A DNA stretch of 64,000 nucleotides from Rikenellaceae bacterium (GCA_021201795.1 JAJQEF010000020.1:28347-92346), one strand, 5' to 3'; shown: positions 8,082 to 18,181, numbered from the stretch's first letter. Numbers and translations are program-made. The notes: generated by a model from the letters alone, not told the origin.

Positions 8082-9212
8082 ATGAAACAGATTACAATAA
8101 TCAGCGACTTTTGTTATCCGAATTTTGCAGGGGGATCGAGTAAACATGTTTTCGATCTGCTTATGAATTTCCCCGAAGAGGAGTTTAATCTGAAATTGGT
8201 TACCCGTTCTAAAAATCCAGGAAGCGATTATTTTGCAAAAGATGAGAAGGCTGAGGAGCATTATGTTCGTTTTTTTCAGAAGGGTAATGTAAAAGAAATG
8301 TCTCTGGGCTCTATTATCAACCCTTTCCGGTATATCGGTTCTTTAAAGAATACCGATTATGTACTATTGCAGTATCCTGTTATGGGAGTAGTCGGCGGAC
8401 TGGTTGCTAAATTGATGGGGAAAAAAATATACTACCACTATCACGGTCCTGTACATATCGAATATAAGTATAAGACAGGAAAGGAAGGATTCCGATATAA
8501 ATTGATGTGGGGAATACAGAAGATCACAGCTATGCTGTCGGATAGAGTATTGGTACATTCCGACTATATGAAGGATATTGCAATAAAGGAACATAAGATC
8601 AGGGAATCTAAATTCGGTTTTGTTCCTCCATATATAGACAAAACTCTGACTTCCGATAAAAAGGAAATAACAAGATCAGAAAATGAAAAAATACAGTTAT
8701 TGATACCGCGTCGCCTGACAGCCAGAACGGGTGTTATAGAATTCCTTGACCAGTTCCTTAAATCAGATAAGAATTTTAGAGATAAATTTATTATTTATGT
8801 CACCGGTTGCGGAGAACTGGCGCCTGAAGTGACCAAACTGGCGGATAGCAATCCCGAGCATATAAAGTTCCTCGGTTTTGTTAGCTATGATGAATTAAAA
8901 GAGCTTTATCATCAGGTAGATGGAGTAATAGTGCCTACCCTTGATTTGGAGGGATGCGGACTGGTGATACTCGAGGCACTTTCTTGCGGAACTTCCGTGA
9001 TTGTTTCTAAAACTTGCGGAGGAGGATATGAATTTGTAAGAAAAAATATGGGTAAAGATTTTATATTTGATGTATTTGATCACGAAAGTGTGATTCGTAC
9101 ACTCGAATTTATTGCAAAAAAATCTTATGATCCGGAGTATTATAAAGATATCGCTTCCCGGTACGATATAAAGAAAATGATAAAACATTATACTAACGAT
9201 ATCCTTAATTGA
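8082..9212 (+). CDS. GT4 family glycosyltransferase
   Basis: A 376-residue GT-B enzyme. The N-terminal glycine-rich NFAGGSSKHVFDLLMNFP forms the acceptor-side Rossmann loop. The C-terminal half contains LLIPRRLTARTGVIEFLDQF and a complete E-x7-E donor motif in DLEGCGLVILEALSCGTSVI. This places it in GT4, retaining, using an NDP-sugar donor. It is cytosolic or peripherally membrane bound. The stop TGA overlaps the TTG start of the next GT4 gene, a sign of coupled translation. Donor and acceptor unknown. Confidence 0.9.
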   Translation: MKQITIISDFCYPNFAGGSSKHVFDLLMNFPEEEFNLKLVTRSKNPGSDYFAKDEKAEEHYVRFFQKGNVKEMSLGSIINPFRYIGSLKNTDYVLLQYPVMGVVGGLVAKLMGKKIYYHYHGPVHIEYKYKTGKEGFRYKLMWGIQKITAMLSDRVLVHSDYMKDIAIKEHKIRESKFGFVPPYIDKTLTSDKKEITRSENEKIQLLIPRRLTARTGVIEFLDQFLKSDKNFRDKFIIYVTGCGELAPEVTKLADSNPEHIKFLGFVSYDELKELYHQVDGVIVPTLDLEGCGLVILEALSCGTSVIVSKTCGGGYEFVRKNMGKDFIFDVFDHESVIRTLEFIAKKSYDPEYYKDIASRYDIKKMIKHYTNDILN

Positions 9213-10339
9213 AAAAAAGAATCCTTCATATACAAGTTTTACCTTTAATGTCCGGAGTCCAGAAAATCTCATTGGAGATAATGAGAAATCTAGATGAAAA
9301 AGAATATGAAAAATATATTCTTTTCAGTGATACCGATACAGGAGAGAAGAAAGCCGTATGTACACGGCTTTTTACCGAAGCAGGCGTGAACGTTATATTC
9401 TCGGAAAAACTCAAACGTTCTATAGGGTTATGGGATTTTAAGGCGCTTATCGAAATATACCGTTTGTGTAAAAAACAAAAATTCGATATAGTTCATACCA
9501 ATTCCACGAAACCTGGTATTGTGGGCCGTATAGCGGCAACTATGGCAGGTGTGCCCGTGGTTGTTCACACCGTTCATGGAATCGCGTTTCATGACTTTGA
9601 GAAATTTCCCAAGAGACAGTTTTACTGTATGTGCGAAATGATTGCTTCTTTCTTTTGCGACAGTATAGTTACCGTAAACAAATATTATCTGAAATATTTT
9701 AAGCTATTTAAAAAGAAAATGTCCGTGATCTACAACGGATTGGATTTTTCATTATTCCCGGAAAAACAAGTATCCACAGATGATAATGTAAGAGTTTTAT
9801 TTGTAGGGAGGTTGGAATTTCAGAAGGACCCCCTTACAGTTCTCAAGACAGCGAAACTTGTTCTGGAGAAGTGTCCGGATGCCGTATTTACTATTGTAGG
9901 CGATGGAACCCTTTATGAGCCATGTCGTAAATTTATAGAAGAAAATCATCTGGATGATAAAATCATTCTTGTAAAATGGCAGAAAAATGTTGCTGATTTT
10001 TATTCTTCACATGATATTTTCCTGACCGCTTCACTTTACGAATCTTTCGGTCTTACTTTCCTTGAGGCCGGGTTTTATGAATTGTCTGTCGTTACTACGA
10101 ATGTGGAGGGTATTCCGGAAGTCGTTATTGACGGAGAAACAGGATTTTTATCCAACCCTGCCGATGCTGCTGCGTTGGCCGGTAATGTTGTCCGGCTGAT
10201 TGAAGATAAAAACCTTCGCGAGAGTATGGGTAGATCAGGAAAGAAGCGTGTAACTGAATTGTTTACCGAGGAGAAAATGGTGGGAAAATATAAGGATCTC
10301 TATGAATCATTATACGAAAAAAAAGTTCCTCGAAGATAA
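9209..10339 (+). CDS. GT4 family glycosyltransferase (TTG start)
   Basis: A 376-residue GT-B enzyme. N-terminal ILHIQVLPLMSGVQKISLEI and KFDIVHTNSTKPGIVGRIAA are strong GT4 signatures. RVLFVGRLEFQKDPLTVL opens the donor domain and LYESFGLTFLEAGFYELSVV supplies an intact E-x7-E. The start is a TTG at 9209-9211 embedded in the preceding TGA stop (TTGA); the next in-frame ATG would remove the first beta strand, so TTG is preferred. The end overlaps the next ORF by 38 nt. It is part of the glycan operon. Confidence 0.9.
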   Translation: MKKRILHIQVLPLMSGVQKISLEIMRNLDEKEYEKYILFSDTDTGEKKAVCTRLFTEAGVNVIFSEKLKRSIGLWDFKALIEIYRLCKKQKFDIVHTNSTKPGIVGRIAATMAGVPVVVHTVHGIAFHDFEKFPKRQFYCMCEMIASFFCDSIVTVNKYYLKYFKLFKKKMSVIYNGLDFSLFPEKQVSTDDNVRVLFVGRLEFQKDPLTVLKTAKLVLEKCPDAVFTIVGDGTLYEPCRKFIEENHLDDKIILVKWQKNVADFYSSHDIFLTASLYESFGLTFLEAGFYELSVVTTNVEGIPEVVIDGETGFLSNPADAAALAGNVVRLIEDKNLRESMGRSGKKRVTELFTEEKMVGKYKDLYESLYEKKVPRR

Positions 10340-11144
10340 AAACCGGAGGAATCAAAAACCGGAAATAGTTCCGCAAGGCGACGATACCTTCAGGATCGAC
10401 TACCCTGCATTTTATCGTGACGATATAAGATCTGTTAAATCAGCTGATCTGGCTGGTGCTTATGCAGCAAAGCTTTCGGAGATTATTGATAAAACTCCGT
10501 ATAATTTTGAAGCCGTGTTATTGCTTACTGACTTTTTTACGGATAATGGCATGATAGAAAAGGCTTGTGAGATGCGTTTCGATGCTTGCCAGAGAATTAT
10601 CGAACTTCTTCCTGAAGATGAAGAAGTGGAACTTTCATGGAACGTACCAGAAAATCATACGCTTATTTTTTTGCTGAATTATTCCGCTATCGATCATTTT
10701 CTTGCAGGCGAATTCGGGATTTCCTCGGCGCTACTTGAAACGTGTCTGGATGTAGATCCGGAAGATCATATGGAATGTTCGAAGATTCTTTCCTATTGTT
10801 ATGTTGCTTTAAAAGACGAAGATTCTTTTCGCGCGGAGATTATAAATATCGATCCAAAGGATATGGAGAGGGCACTGCTCGAGCTTTGGGCATCGTTCCG
10901 TTTCACAGGACGTATAGACGATAAACAATTACTGGATTTTGTCCGCTCTTATCCGTTCCTTTTTGAGGAGCTTACTGCGGAGTCCCATCATGCGGATGAA
11001 CAATTTATTGCCGAGACTGATAGCGGTAAAATGTCCCGTCAGGCGAAGGCACGCCAGATATGGTTAAAAACCGAACCGCTCTGGGAACGGTTCGGCGATT
11101 TTATAGATATTTTAAAAACGGGAGTCGGTAAGTTTAAGCTCTGA
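10302..11144 (+). CDS. TPR-like helical protein of unknown function
   Basis: A 280-residue soluble protein with no signal peptide. Most of it is predicted helical: paired helices such as [20 protein letters not shown] and [20 protein letters not shown] have tetratricopeptide-like spacing and the D/N-P ends of TPR units. The N-terminal 38 nt overlap the preceding GT4 gene; no better start was found, although a GGAGG-like stretch at 10345 has no in-frame start behind it. It is the last gene of the glycan operon and ends convergently inside the proA 3' end (11 nt overlap). I do not recognise a named family; a scaffolding role in the glycan machinery is only a guess. Confidence 0.65.
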   Translation: MNHYTKKKFLEDKNRRNQKPEIVPQGDDTFRIDYPAFYRDDIRSVKSADLAGAYAAKLSEIIDKTPYNFEAVLLLTDFFTDNGMIEKACEMRFDACQRIIELLPEDEEVELSWNVPENHTLIFLLNYSAIDHFLAGEFGISSALLETCLDVDPEDHMECSKILSYCYVALKDEDSFRAEIINIDPKDMERALLELWASFRFTGRIDDKQLLDFVRSYPFLFEELTAESHHADEQFIAETDSGKMSRQAKARQIWLKTEPLWERFGDFIDILKTGVGKFKL

Positions 11145-12378
11145 CTTGTCCGTCACCTTCTATTATAAATTTATAGCTTGTCAGTTCCCTTAATGCCATA
11201 GGGCCCCGTGCGTGGAGCTTCTGTGTGCTGATTCCTATTTCCGCCCCCAATCCGAATTGCGCACCATCCGTAAATGCTGTGGATACGTTGGCATAAACAC
11301 ACGCTGCATCTATCGTACGTTCATACATATCTATCATTTCACGATTCGTACTTATTATCGCTTCACTGTGTTTCGAAGAATGTTTGGTTACATGGTTGAT
11401 GGCTTCGTAAATATCGCGTACTGTTTTAAGTGCCATTTTGTAATCCTGGAATTCCGTGCCGAAACTGTCTTCCGTAGCTTTTTCCAGAAATTCCGAAGGG
11501 TAATTGCCGGAAAGCGCCGAATATGCTTCTTCATCCGCGTATATTATTACATTCTTTTCAGCAAGTTTACTGCATATCTCCGGAAGATCGGACAGCCTGT
11601 CCCTATGTATTACTACACAATCCAGTGCGTTACATACGCTTACCCGGCGAGTCTTGGCATTGAATATAACTTCCGCTCCGGTTTTCGTATCGCCATATCT
11701 ATCGAAATAGGTGTGGCATATTCCAGCCCCTGTTTCTATAACCGGAACACGGGAATTATCCCTCACGAAATTTATCAGTCCCTGGCTGCCTCTCGGTATG
11801 ATAAGGTCGACGAAACCTACGGCGTTCAGTAGTTCTGCGGTAGCCTCTCTTCCCGCAGGCATAAGTGTTACGATATCAGTATCCAGCCCGTTGTTTTCAA
11901 GTACCCTTTTAATGACCGATACGATTGCCGCATTGGAGTTATATGCGTCTGTTCCGCCTTTTAAAATACAGACGTTCCCCGATTTAAGACATAGTGAAAA
12001 TACGTCGAAACTTACATTCGGGCGCGCCTCGTAAATTATTCCTATTACTCCAAAAGGTACGGTTACTTTTTTTATGACCATGCCGTTGGGGCGTATATTC
12101 TCCTCTAAAAGAATATTGAGGGGAGATGGTAGGATCGCAACTTTTCTTATATCACCCGCAATATCTTTTATACGTTGTTCGGTTAGCATCAGCCTGTCGT
12201 ACATCGGATTCGCTTTATCCATAAGTGCGAGATCCTTTGCATTCTCTTCCAGAATGTAATCTGTGTTTGTTTCGGCAGCGTCGGCAAGGTCGTTAAGCAC
12301 CTTGTTGATTTTGTCGTTGTCGACAAGTTTAAGTTTACGGCTCGCTTCGAGCGCAGTTTCGAAAAGTTGCATATTCAT
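11134..12378 (-). CDS. proA: Glutamate-5-semialdehyde dehydrogenase (gamma-glutamyl phosphate reductase)
   Basis: 414 residues from the chosen start. It catalyses NADPH-dependent reduction of gamma-glutamyl phosphate to glutamate semialdehyde in proline synthesis. Family marks: [20 protein letters not shown], the cofactor region [14 protein letters not shown], and the catalytic cysteine in [15 protein letters not shown] start at the ATG at 12378 ([10 protein letters not shown]). The longer ORF reaching 12444 adds 22 residues that are not family-like and would run through the -7 promoter box at 12393-12400. proB is not adjacent. It is convergent with the TPR-like gene and divergent from the topoisomerase gene. 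Confidence 0.95.
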   Translation of the reverse strand: MNMQLFETALEASRKLKLVDNDKINKVLNDLADAAETNTDYILEENAKDLALMDKANPMYDRLMLTEQRIKDIAGDIRKVAILPSPLNILLEENIRPNGMVIKKVTVPFGVIGIIYEARPNVSFDVFSLCLKSGNVCILKGGTDAYNSNAAIVSVIKRVLENNGLDTDIVTLMPAGREATAELLNAVGFVDLIIPRGSQGLINFVRDNSRVPVIETGAGICHTYFDRYGDTKTGAEVIFNAKTRRVSVCNALDCVVIHRDRLSDLPEICSKLAEKNVIIYADEEAYSALSGNYPSEFLEKATEDSFGTEFQDYKMALKTVRDIYEAINHVTKHSSKHSEAIISTNREMIDMYERTIDAACVYANVSTAFTDGAQFGLGAEIGISTQKLHARGPMALRELTSYKFIIEGDGQVRA

Positions 12379-12392
12379 AGATTTTACGATTA

Positions 12393-12400
12393 CAAATATA
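12393..12400 (-). promoter_or_regulatory. -7 promoter box of proA
   Basis: CAAATATA on the plus strand is TATATTTG on the minus strand, a perfect TAnnTTTG. It would start transcription near 12386, just before the ATG at 12378, and so decides the short start for proA. No convincing TTTG at the -33 position. Confidence 0.55.
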
Positions 12401-12462
12401 ACTCTTTTTGTTTTATTATGATTATTGGACAATTTGCATTCCACGTGTAAGATTAAAATTGT

Positions 12463-12470
12463 TATATTTG
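12463..12470 (+). promoter_or_regulatory. -7 promoter box of the topoisomerase-aroK operon
   Basis: TATATTTG, a perfect TAnnTTTG, lies 41 nt upstream of the topoisomerase ATG. A TTTG at 12433 is 26 nt upstream, further than ideal. Confidence 0.55.
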
Positions 12471-12511
12471 TGTGGCATAAAGCGGATTTATAAAAATACT
12501 ACGTATTCCAC

Positions 12512-15187
12512 ATGAGTGAAGAGATCGAAATTGGCGGAGGGAACAGGGAAAATATAGAAAATGAACCTGAAATTCTTCCTGTGAAGGACAACAGCGATTA
12601 CAAATATAACAAACTGACGGACGATACGTCTATGAACAGGCATAAGCTCACCGGTATGTACATGGACTGGTTTCTGGATTATGCTTCTTATGTTATTCTC
12701 GAACGTGCGGTTCCGCATATCGACGATGGGCTAAAACCCGTGCAGAGACGTATTCTCCATTCTATGAAAAGGATGGACGACGGACGGTATAACAAGGTAG
12801 CCAATATCATCGGTAGTACCATGCAGTTTCACCCGCACGGCGACGCTTCGATCGGTGACGCCCTGGTGCAGCTTGGACAAAAGGATCTTCTCGTCGATTG
12901 TCAGGGAAACTGGGGAAACATTCTCACCGGAGACAGTGCCGCAGCTCCGCGTTATATTGAGGCCAGACTGTCGAAATTTGCGTTAGACGTGGTATACAAT
13001 CCCAAAACGACGGAATGGATGTTGTCATATGACGGGCGTAATCAGGAGCCTGTAGCGCTTCCCGTCAAATTTCCGCTGCTGTTAGCCCAAGGGGTGGAAG
13101 GTATTGCTGTAGGTCTTGCGTCTAAAATTCTTCCTCATAATTTTATTGAACTTATCGATGCTGCTATAGCTCATCTCAAAGGGGAAGATTTCGAACTTTA
13201 TCCGGATTTCCCTACCGGTGGGATGGCGGACTGTTCCAAATATAACGACGGACTCAGGGGCGGTGTAGTAAAAGTCAGGGCGAAGATTACGAAACTCGAT
13301 AAAAAAACTCTAGTTATTACTGAAATACCGTACGGGAAGACTACTTCTACGGTTATCGATTCTATTATAAAAGCAAATGATAAAGGCAAGATCAAAGTCA
13401 AAAGCGTCGATGATAATACTGCTGCCGAGGTGGAAATCCGGGTTCATCTCCCAAATGATGTGTCCGCGGATAAAACCATAGACGCACTGTATGCTTTTAC
13501 CGATTGCGAGGTGTCGATATCTCCTAATTCCTGTGTGATCCAGAACGATAAACCACTATTTGCAGGCGTAAGTAAAATACTCGTCCATAGTGTAGAACAT
13601 ACGCGGTACCTCTTAAAGCGCGAGCTCGAAATAAAATTAGTTGAACTCGAGGACGACTGGCATTATTCGAGTCTTGAAAGAATATTTATCGAAAATAAAA
13701 TATATAGCGATATCGAGGAGTGTACCACGTGGGAAGAGATACTTGAGACTATCGATAAAGGACTCGAACCGTTTAAAAAATTGCTCAGACGTGAAATTAC
13801 GGAAGAGGATCTTACGAGATTAACGGAGATAAAGATCAAGCGTATTTCGAGATTCGACGCGTTCAAGGCGGATGAACATATACGTTCTCTGGAAGATAAA
13901 ATGGAAGAGGTGCGTAAGAATCTTGAAACATTAACCGAATATACTATCGATTACTTCCAGCGTCTCAGGGATAAATATCATAAAGGCAAGGAACGTAAGA
14001 CCGAACTTCGCAGTTTCGATTCTATCGAGGCTACAAAAGTTGTGGTAGCTAATGCTAAATTATATGTAGACAGAGAAGAAGGATTCTTCGGTATCGGCAA
14101 CAGTATGAAAAAGGCTGAATATGTGTGCGACTGTTCGGATATCGACGATGTGATTATTTTCAATAAAGAAGGTAAATATATCGTCACGAAAGTTTCGGAT
14201 AAAGCATTCTTCAGTAAAGGAATTTATTATATCGGTGTGTTCAAGAAAAACGACGACCGTAAAATATACAACGTAATTTACAGGGACGGGAAAAACGGAT
14301 ACATAATGATGAAGCGTTGCGCCATAACAAGCATTACACGCGACAGGGAATACGATATAACCAAAGGAACCCCGGGTTCGGCAATACTGTATATGAGCGT
14401 TAATCCCAACGGGGAGGCAGAAGTGCTGAAGGTTTATTTCAAACCTCGTCCGAGACTGAAAAAACGAATCGTTGATCTCGACTTCAGCGAGCTGGCAATA
14501 AAAGGAAGGCAATCGCAGGGTAATCTGTTTACAAGATACGGTATCCATAAAATAGTTCTCAAAGAACAGGGAACCTCTACTCTCGGAGGACAGAACATCT
14601 GGTATGATGAGGATATAAGACGTCTTAATGTCGATGGCAGGGGAACGCTTCTGGGAGAATTTGCAGGAGACGACAAAATAATAGTAATAACATCGGGCGG
14701 AAGCTACTATACTTCTGGTTTCGATCTTTCACAGCATTTCCCGGAAGATACTATGACCGTCGAGCGTTACGATGCAGCGAAAACTTATACGGTTATTTAT
14801 TACGATGCCAACCAGAAATACTATTATCTTAAACGTTTTATTGCCGAACTTAACGAGAAACCACAGGTTTTCATCGATGAAACGGAAGGCTCTTATATGG
14901 TGAGTATATCGGATGATGATTATCCGCAGGTGAAGATAATATTCGGAGGACAGAACGAAGGACGTCCGGATGAATTGATAGATGCGGAAGAATTCATCGG
15001 AGTTAAAAGCCATAGGGCTAAGGGCAAGCGCCTGACGACATATGAAACAGTCAAAATCGAATTTATCGAACCATTGCAGAAGGATACTGTTGTCGAAGAT
15101 GAACAAGCGGAAGAAACCGATGAAGATGTTAATCCGGAGATCGAAGTTGAAGATGACGACGACAATTCACAAATGGAATTATTTTAA
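12512..15187 (+). CDS. parC: DNA topoisomerase IV / gyrase subunit A
   Basis: An 891-residue type IIA topoisomerase A subunit. It cuts and rejoins duplex DNA with a B (ATPase) subunit to decatenate or relax chromosomes. The breakage domain begins around residue 45; DGLKPVQRRILHSM and the active-site tyrosine Y148 in DSAAAPRYIEARL are present. The C-terminal region has beta-pinwheel-like blades and a very acidic tail. The length and the absence of a clear gyrase QRRGGKG box favour topoisomerase IV (ParC) as annotated in Bacteroidetes. The partner parE is not nearby. It is followed after 6 nt by aroK and then an epimerase gene, likely one transcript. Confidence 0.92.
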   Translation: MSEEIEIGGGNRENIENEPEILPVKDNSDYKYNKLTDDTSMNRHKLTGMYMDWFLDYASYVILERAVPHIDDGLKPVQRRILHSMKRMDDGRYNKVANIIGSTMQFHPHGDASIGDALVQLGQKDLLVDCQGNWGNILTGDSAAAPRYIEARLSKFALDVVYNPKTTEWMLSYDGRNQEPVALPVKFPLLLAQGVEGIAVGLASKILPHNFIELIDAAIAHLKGEDFELYPDFPTGGMADCSKYNDGLRGGVVKVRAKITKLDKKTLVITEIPYGKTTSTVIDSIIKANDKGKIKVKSVDDNTAAEVEIRVHLPNDVSADKTIDALYAFTDCEVSISPNSCVIQNDKPLFAGVSKILVHSVEHTRYLLKRELEIKLVELEDDWHYSSLERIFIENKIYSDIEECTTWEEILETIDKGLEPFKKLLRREITEEDLTRLTEIKIKRISRFDAFKADEHIRSLEDKMEEVRKNLETLTEYTIDYFQRLRDKYHKGKERKTELRSFDSIEATKVVVANAKLYVDREEGFFGIGNSMKKAEYVCDCSDIDDVIIFNKEGKYIVTKVSDKAFFSKGIYYIGVFKKNDDRKIYNVIYRDGKNGYIMMKRCAITSITRDREYDITKGTPGSAILYMSVNPNGEAEVLKVYFKPRPRLKKRIVDLDFSELAIKGRQSQGNLFTRYGIHKIVLKEQGTSTLGGQNIWYDEDIRRLNVDGRGTLLGEFAGDDKIIVITSGGSYYTSGFDLSQHFPEDTMTVERYDAAKTYTVIYYDANQKYYYLKRFIAELNEKPQVFIDETEGSYMVSISDDDYPQVKIIFGGQNEGRPDELIDAEEFIGVKSHRAKGKRLTTYETVKIEFIEPLQKDTVVEDEQAEETDEDVNPEIEVEDDDDNSQMELF

Positions 15188-15193
15188 ACGGGC

Positions 15194-15712
15194 ATGAATA
15201 TTTTTCTGGTAGGATATATGGGGTCCGGTAAAACTACCGTCGGTAAGCCTCTGGCTAAAAAGCTGAATATGGATTTTGTAGATATGGACAATTATTTTGT
15301 CGATAAACACAACCGTACCATAAACGAAATTTTTGCCGCAGACGGGGAAGAAGCATTTAGACAGCTGGAACAGGAACTTCTCCATGAACTTTGTGCCCGG
15401 GAGAATTGTATTATTGCTACCGGAGGCGGTGCGCCTTGTTTTTTCGACAATATGGATAGAATGAATGAATCCGGATTGACCGTATATCTTAAGGTTACTC
15501 CGAAAGGATTGCTCAAACGTCTTCAGCACGGGCTCGATAAAAGACCTCTGCTAAGGGGAAAAACGGAAGCTGAATTGCTGGATTATATAACCGATATGCT
15601 GGGGAAAAGAGACGTACATTATTCTAAAGCGAAGATGATAGTCGGATGCGACGGTTATACGGATGTACAGATCATAGATCGGCTTGCCGACATTATAAAA
15701 AACGAATATTAA
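15194..15712 (+). CDS. aroK: Shikimate kinase
   Basis: 172 residues, the usual length. It phosphorylates shikimate at the 3-hydroxyl using ATP in the chorismate pathway. The P-loop GYMGSGKTTVGKPLA is at residues 7-21. The shikimate-binding DMDNYFVD, the Arg-bearing EEAFRQLEQELL and the Walker-B-like IATGGGAPCFF follow, with the LID region DKRPLLRG. It sits 6 nt after the topoisomerase gene and 17 nt before the epimerase gene. Confidence 0.96.
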   Translation: MNIFLVGYMGSGKTTVGKPLAKKLNMDFVDMDNYFVDKHNRTINEIFAADGEEAFRQLEQELLHELCARENCIIATGGGAPCFFDNMDRMNESGLTVYLKVTPKGLLKRLQHGLDKRPLLRGKTEAELLDYITDMLGKRDVHYSKAKMIVGCDGYTDVQIIDRLADIIKNEY

Positions 15713-15729
15713 CTGAAAACTCAAATGCT

Positions 15730-16779
15730 ATGAAGATTTCAAAGACCGAATGGTTCGGCATGGAAGCAGTGGAAATGGAGGCCGGAGGCTATCAGGCACT
15801 GTTGATCCCCGAAGTGGGAGCCAACCTTATAAAACTATCGATCCCGGAAAAAAATATTGAAATATTCAGAACCCCCAAAGAGGAAGGAATCGAGAATTTC
15901 CTTAAAACTCCTCAGTTGTTCGGTCTTCCGATATTGTTCCCTCCTAACCGTATAGAGGATGGTACATTCACTTACAACGGAATAAAATATGAATATCCCA
16001 TAACCATACCGCATCAGAATAACCATCATCACGGGCTTCTTAAAGTTCAGAAGTTCATTGTCACGCACACAGGAATAGGGGCGGATCATGTGAAAGTTTC
16101 AGCTTCGTTTTTCTCGAATCGTGTGAATAATGAAATATATAAAGGATTTCCACATGAATTCGAGTGCCGTATGGATTTTAAATTATCTGCGCAGGGATTG
16201 GAACATACGGTTACATTTATAAATAACAGCGATCAGCCGATGCCGCTCGGAGTAGGGTACCACACTCCTGTAATGGTGCCGTTCGTTAAAGGTGCCGATC
16301 CACAGAAATACAGTCTTAAAATGTCAGTGGGCAAGAGATGGGAATTGACAGAAAGAACGCTTCCTACCGGAAATCTTCTCGAACTGAATGAAGAAGAAGT
16401 GCAGTTGAAAGAAGAAGGAATGGCGCCTGTGGGCAAAGGTATGGAAATGTCGATGACATCGGAACCGTTAGTTGTGGACGGTAAAGAATATAACGGAGCG
16501 ATATTTACCGATAATGCGAACAATGTAAGCGTTTATTATGAAACGGATAGGGAGTTCGGACACTGGACGTTCTGGAACAACGGAGGAGGAGTGCCATGGG
16601 CATGTGCCGAACCGCAGACATGGGCAATAAATGCTCCTAATCTTGACCTCCCGGATGAAACAACCGGATTTAAAACAGTTGCTCCCCATGGAGAATGGAG
16701 CGCAGTCAGCAAAATATATGCTAAGCAAGTAAAAAAGACCGGGAAACCGGTCTTTTTTATTGTTTGTATCTACGGTTGA
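15730..16779 (+). CDS. Aldose 1-epimerase family protein
   Basis: 349 residues from ATG 15730 (MKISKTEWFG). A longer in-frame ORF begins inside aroK and is not used. The beta-sandwich galactose-mutarotase fold is indicated by LFGLPILFPPNRIEDGTFTYNG, NHHHGLLKVQKF (His of the active site), PLGVGYHTPVMVPF and a C-terminal ETTGFKTVAPHGEW. It probably interconverts anomers of a sugar or sugar phosphate; substrate unknown. The last 15 codons run through a perfect bidirectional terminator hairpin and overlap the cstA 3' end by 23 nt, so the natural C-terminus after HGEWSAVSKIYA may be an extension caused by a lost stop. Confidence 0.88.
   Translation: MKISKTEWFGMEAVEMEAGGYQALLIPEVGANLIKLSIPEKNIEIFRTPKEEGIENFLKTPQLFGLPILFPPNRIEDGTFTYNGIKYEYPITIPHQNNHHHGLLKVQKFIVTHTGIGADHVKVSASFFSNRVNNEIYKGFPHEFECRMDFKLSAQGLEHTVTFINNSDQPMPLGVGYHTPVMVPFVKGADPQKYSLKMSVGKRWELTERTLPTGNLLELNEEEVQLKEEGMAPVGKGMEMSMTSEPLVVDGKEYNGAIFTDNANNVSVYYETDREFGHWTFWNNGGGVPWACAEPQTWAINAPNLDLPDETTGFKTVAPHGEWSAVSKIYAKQVKKTGKPVFFIVCIYG
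16731..16758. terminator. Bidirectional terminator inside overlapping gene ends
   Basis: A perfect 12-bp inverted repeat (16731-16742 with 16747-16758) with core GACCGG/CCGGTC, a GAAA tetraloop, and A6/T6 flanks that provide a U-tract in both directions. It lies inside the epimerase coding end and covers the last base pairs of cstA. Confidence 0.92.
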
Positions 16780-18178
16780 TGAGCCGCCATATTCCTGCCA
16801 TAATCACCAGAGTGATTACGGTAGATATTATCAAACCTGCATAATAAGACAGACCGAGCATTTGTTCCGAAGTAAAGAAATAAACCGATACGACCATTGT
16901 CATGAAAACTCCGGGAATGAATGTAAGGTAAATATTTTTCCTCTTTTCTGCCAGATATACAGTGATGGCCCAGAGTGTTGCTGCTGCAAGTGCCTGATTC
17001 GCCCATGCGAAATATCTCCACACTACATCGAAGTCCAGGAACGTAATAATGAATCCTGCTGCAAGAAGCGGGATGCTTACATACATTCTTTTACGCAAGG
17101 TTTTTTGTTCGATTTTCAGGAAGTCCGCAACGATAAGCCGCGCACTTCTGAATGCAGTATCGCCGCTGGTGATAGGAGCGAATACCACTCCCAATAAGGC
17201 TAGTACCGCCCCGAATTTTCCTAAAGTGGTATTGGCAATGGTATCTACTATCCACGCCGCATTATTACCGTGCTCTGCAAGACTCTCATTCAGTTGAAAT
17301 ACACCCCCGAAGAATGCCAGACCTATCGCAGCCCAAATCAGTGCAACTATACTTTCAGTGATCATAGCTCCGAAAAACACGGGTTTGCCCTGCGTCTCAC
17401 ACTTTACGCATCGAGCCATAAGAGGCGACTGAGTCGCATGAAAACCTGATATAGCACCGCATGCCACGGTTATAAAGAGAGTGGGGAATATGGGGAACGT
17501 CTCTGCATCCATTTTCATATTCGTAAATGTCGCAACAGACAATTCCGGTATATGGTAGCTTCCGAAAAATAATACCATAAGAATGCTAACCGCCATAAAA
17601 AGGAGTGCGAATCCGAAGGCCGGATAAATTCGTCCTATTATTTTATCTATAGGCATCAGCGTGGTCAGTATGTAGTAGAAAAGGATTATATATATCCATA
17701 TCGTGGAGTTCAAACCGGTTATTCCCTGTAGCAAACCAGCCGGACCGACCATAAATACCGCACCCACAAGGATCATAAGAAATACGGTAAACACCCTGAG
17801 TATTTGTTTTATATTATTACCCAGATATTTGCCGATAATCTCAGGATAGCTTAAACCGTTGTTTTTTATGGATATAATTCCTGAAGCGTAATCATGGACA
17901 GCTCCTACCAATATTCCTCCGAAGGTTATCCAAAGGAATACCACAGGACCGTATGCCGCACCGAGAATTGCCCCGAAAATAGGGCCTAAGCCTGCAATAT
18001 TCAGGAATTGGATTAAAAAAGTCTTCCACATCGGCATCGGTATATAATCGATCCCGTCGTAACTCGTTTTCGATGGAACTTCTCTGTTTTTGTCTGCGCC
18101 GAATATCTTTTCAATATATCTTCCGTAAAAGAAATATGATAAAATAAGCAGTAATAAACAAATACAGAATGTTATCAT
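16757..18178 (-). CDS. cstA: Carbon starvation protein CstA family transporter
   Basis: A 473-residue polytopic membrane protein, the shorter CstA form. Family marks are SKTSYDGIDYIPMPMWKTFL, FGAILGAAYGPVVFLWI and GAVHDYASGIISIKNNGLSYPEI near the N-terminus, and GFHATQSPLMARCV in the middle. CstA proteins import peptides and/or pyruvate under carbon limitation in enterobacteria. It starts only 3 nt after the SLBB exporter stop and therefore shares its promoter, an unusual pairing. It ends in the shared hairpin with the convergent epimerase gene. Confidence 0.93.
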   Translation of the reverse strand: MITFCICLLLLILSYFFYGRYIEKIFGADKNREVPSKTSYDGIDYIPMPMWKTFLIQFLNIAGLGPIFGAILGAAYGPVVFLWITFGGILVGAVHDYASGIISIKNNGLSYPEIIGKYLGNNIKQILRVFTVFLMILVGAVFMVGPAGLLQGITGLNSTIWIYIILFYYILTTLMPIDKIIGRIYPAFGFALLFMAVSILMVLFFGSYHIPELSVATFTNMKMDAETFPIFPTLFITVACGAISGFHATQSPLMARCVKCETQGKPVFFGAMITESIVALIWAAIGLAFFGGVFQLNESLAEHGNNAAWIVDTIANTTLGKFGAVLALLGVVFAPITSGDTAFRSARLIVADFLKIEQKTLRKRMYVSIPLLAAGFIITFLDFDVVWRYFAWANQALAAATLWAITVYLAEKRKNIYLTFIPGVFMTMVVSVYFFTSEQMLGLSYYAGLIISTVITLVIMAGIWRLINRRYKQ

Positions 18179-18181
18179 ATA

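Noticed and set aside
12379..12444. Longer proA start at 12444
   Set aside because: It would cross a perfect minus-strand -7 box and adds residues unlike ProA.
14060..14548. 162-residue minus-strand ORF inside the topoisomerase gene
   Set aside because: A shadow of the strongly conserved plus-strand parC frame.
15646..15729. Upstream start of the epimerase within aroK
   Set aside because: The added 28 residues are the out-of-frame shadow of aroK; family similarity begins at ATG 15730.
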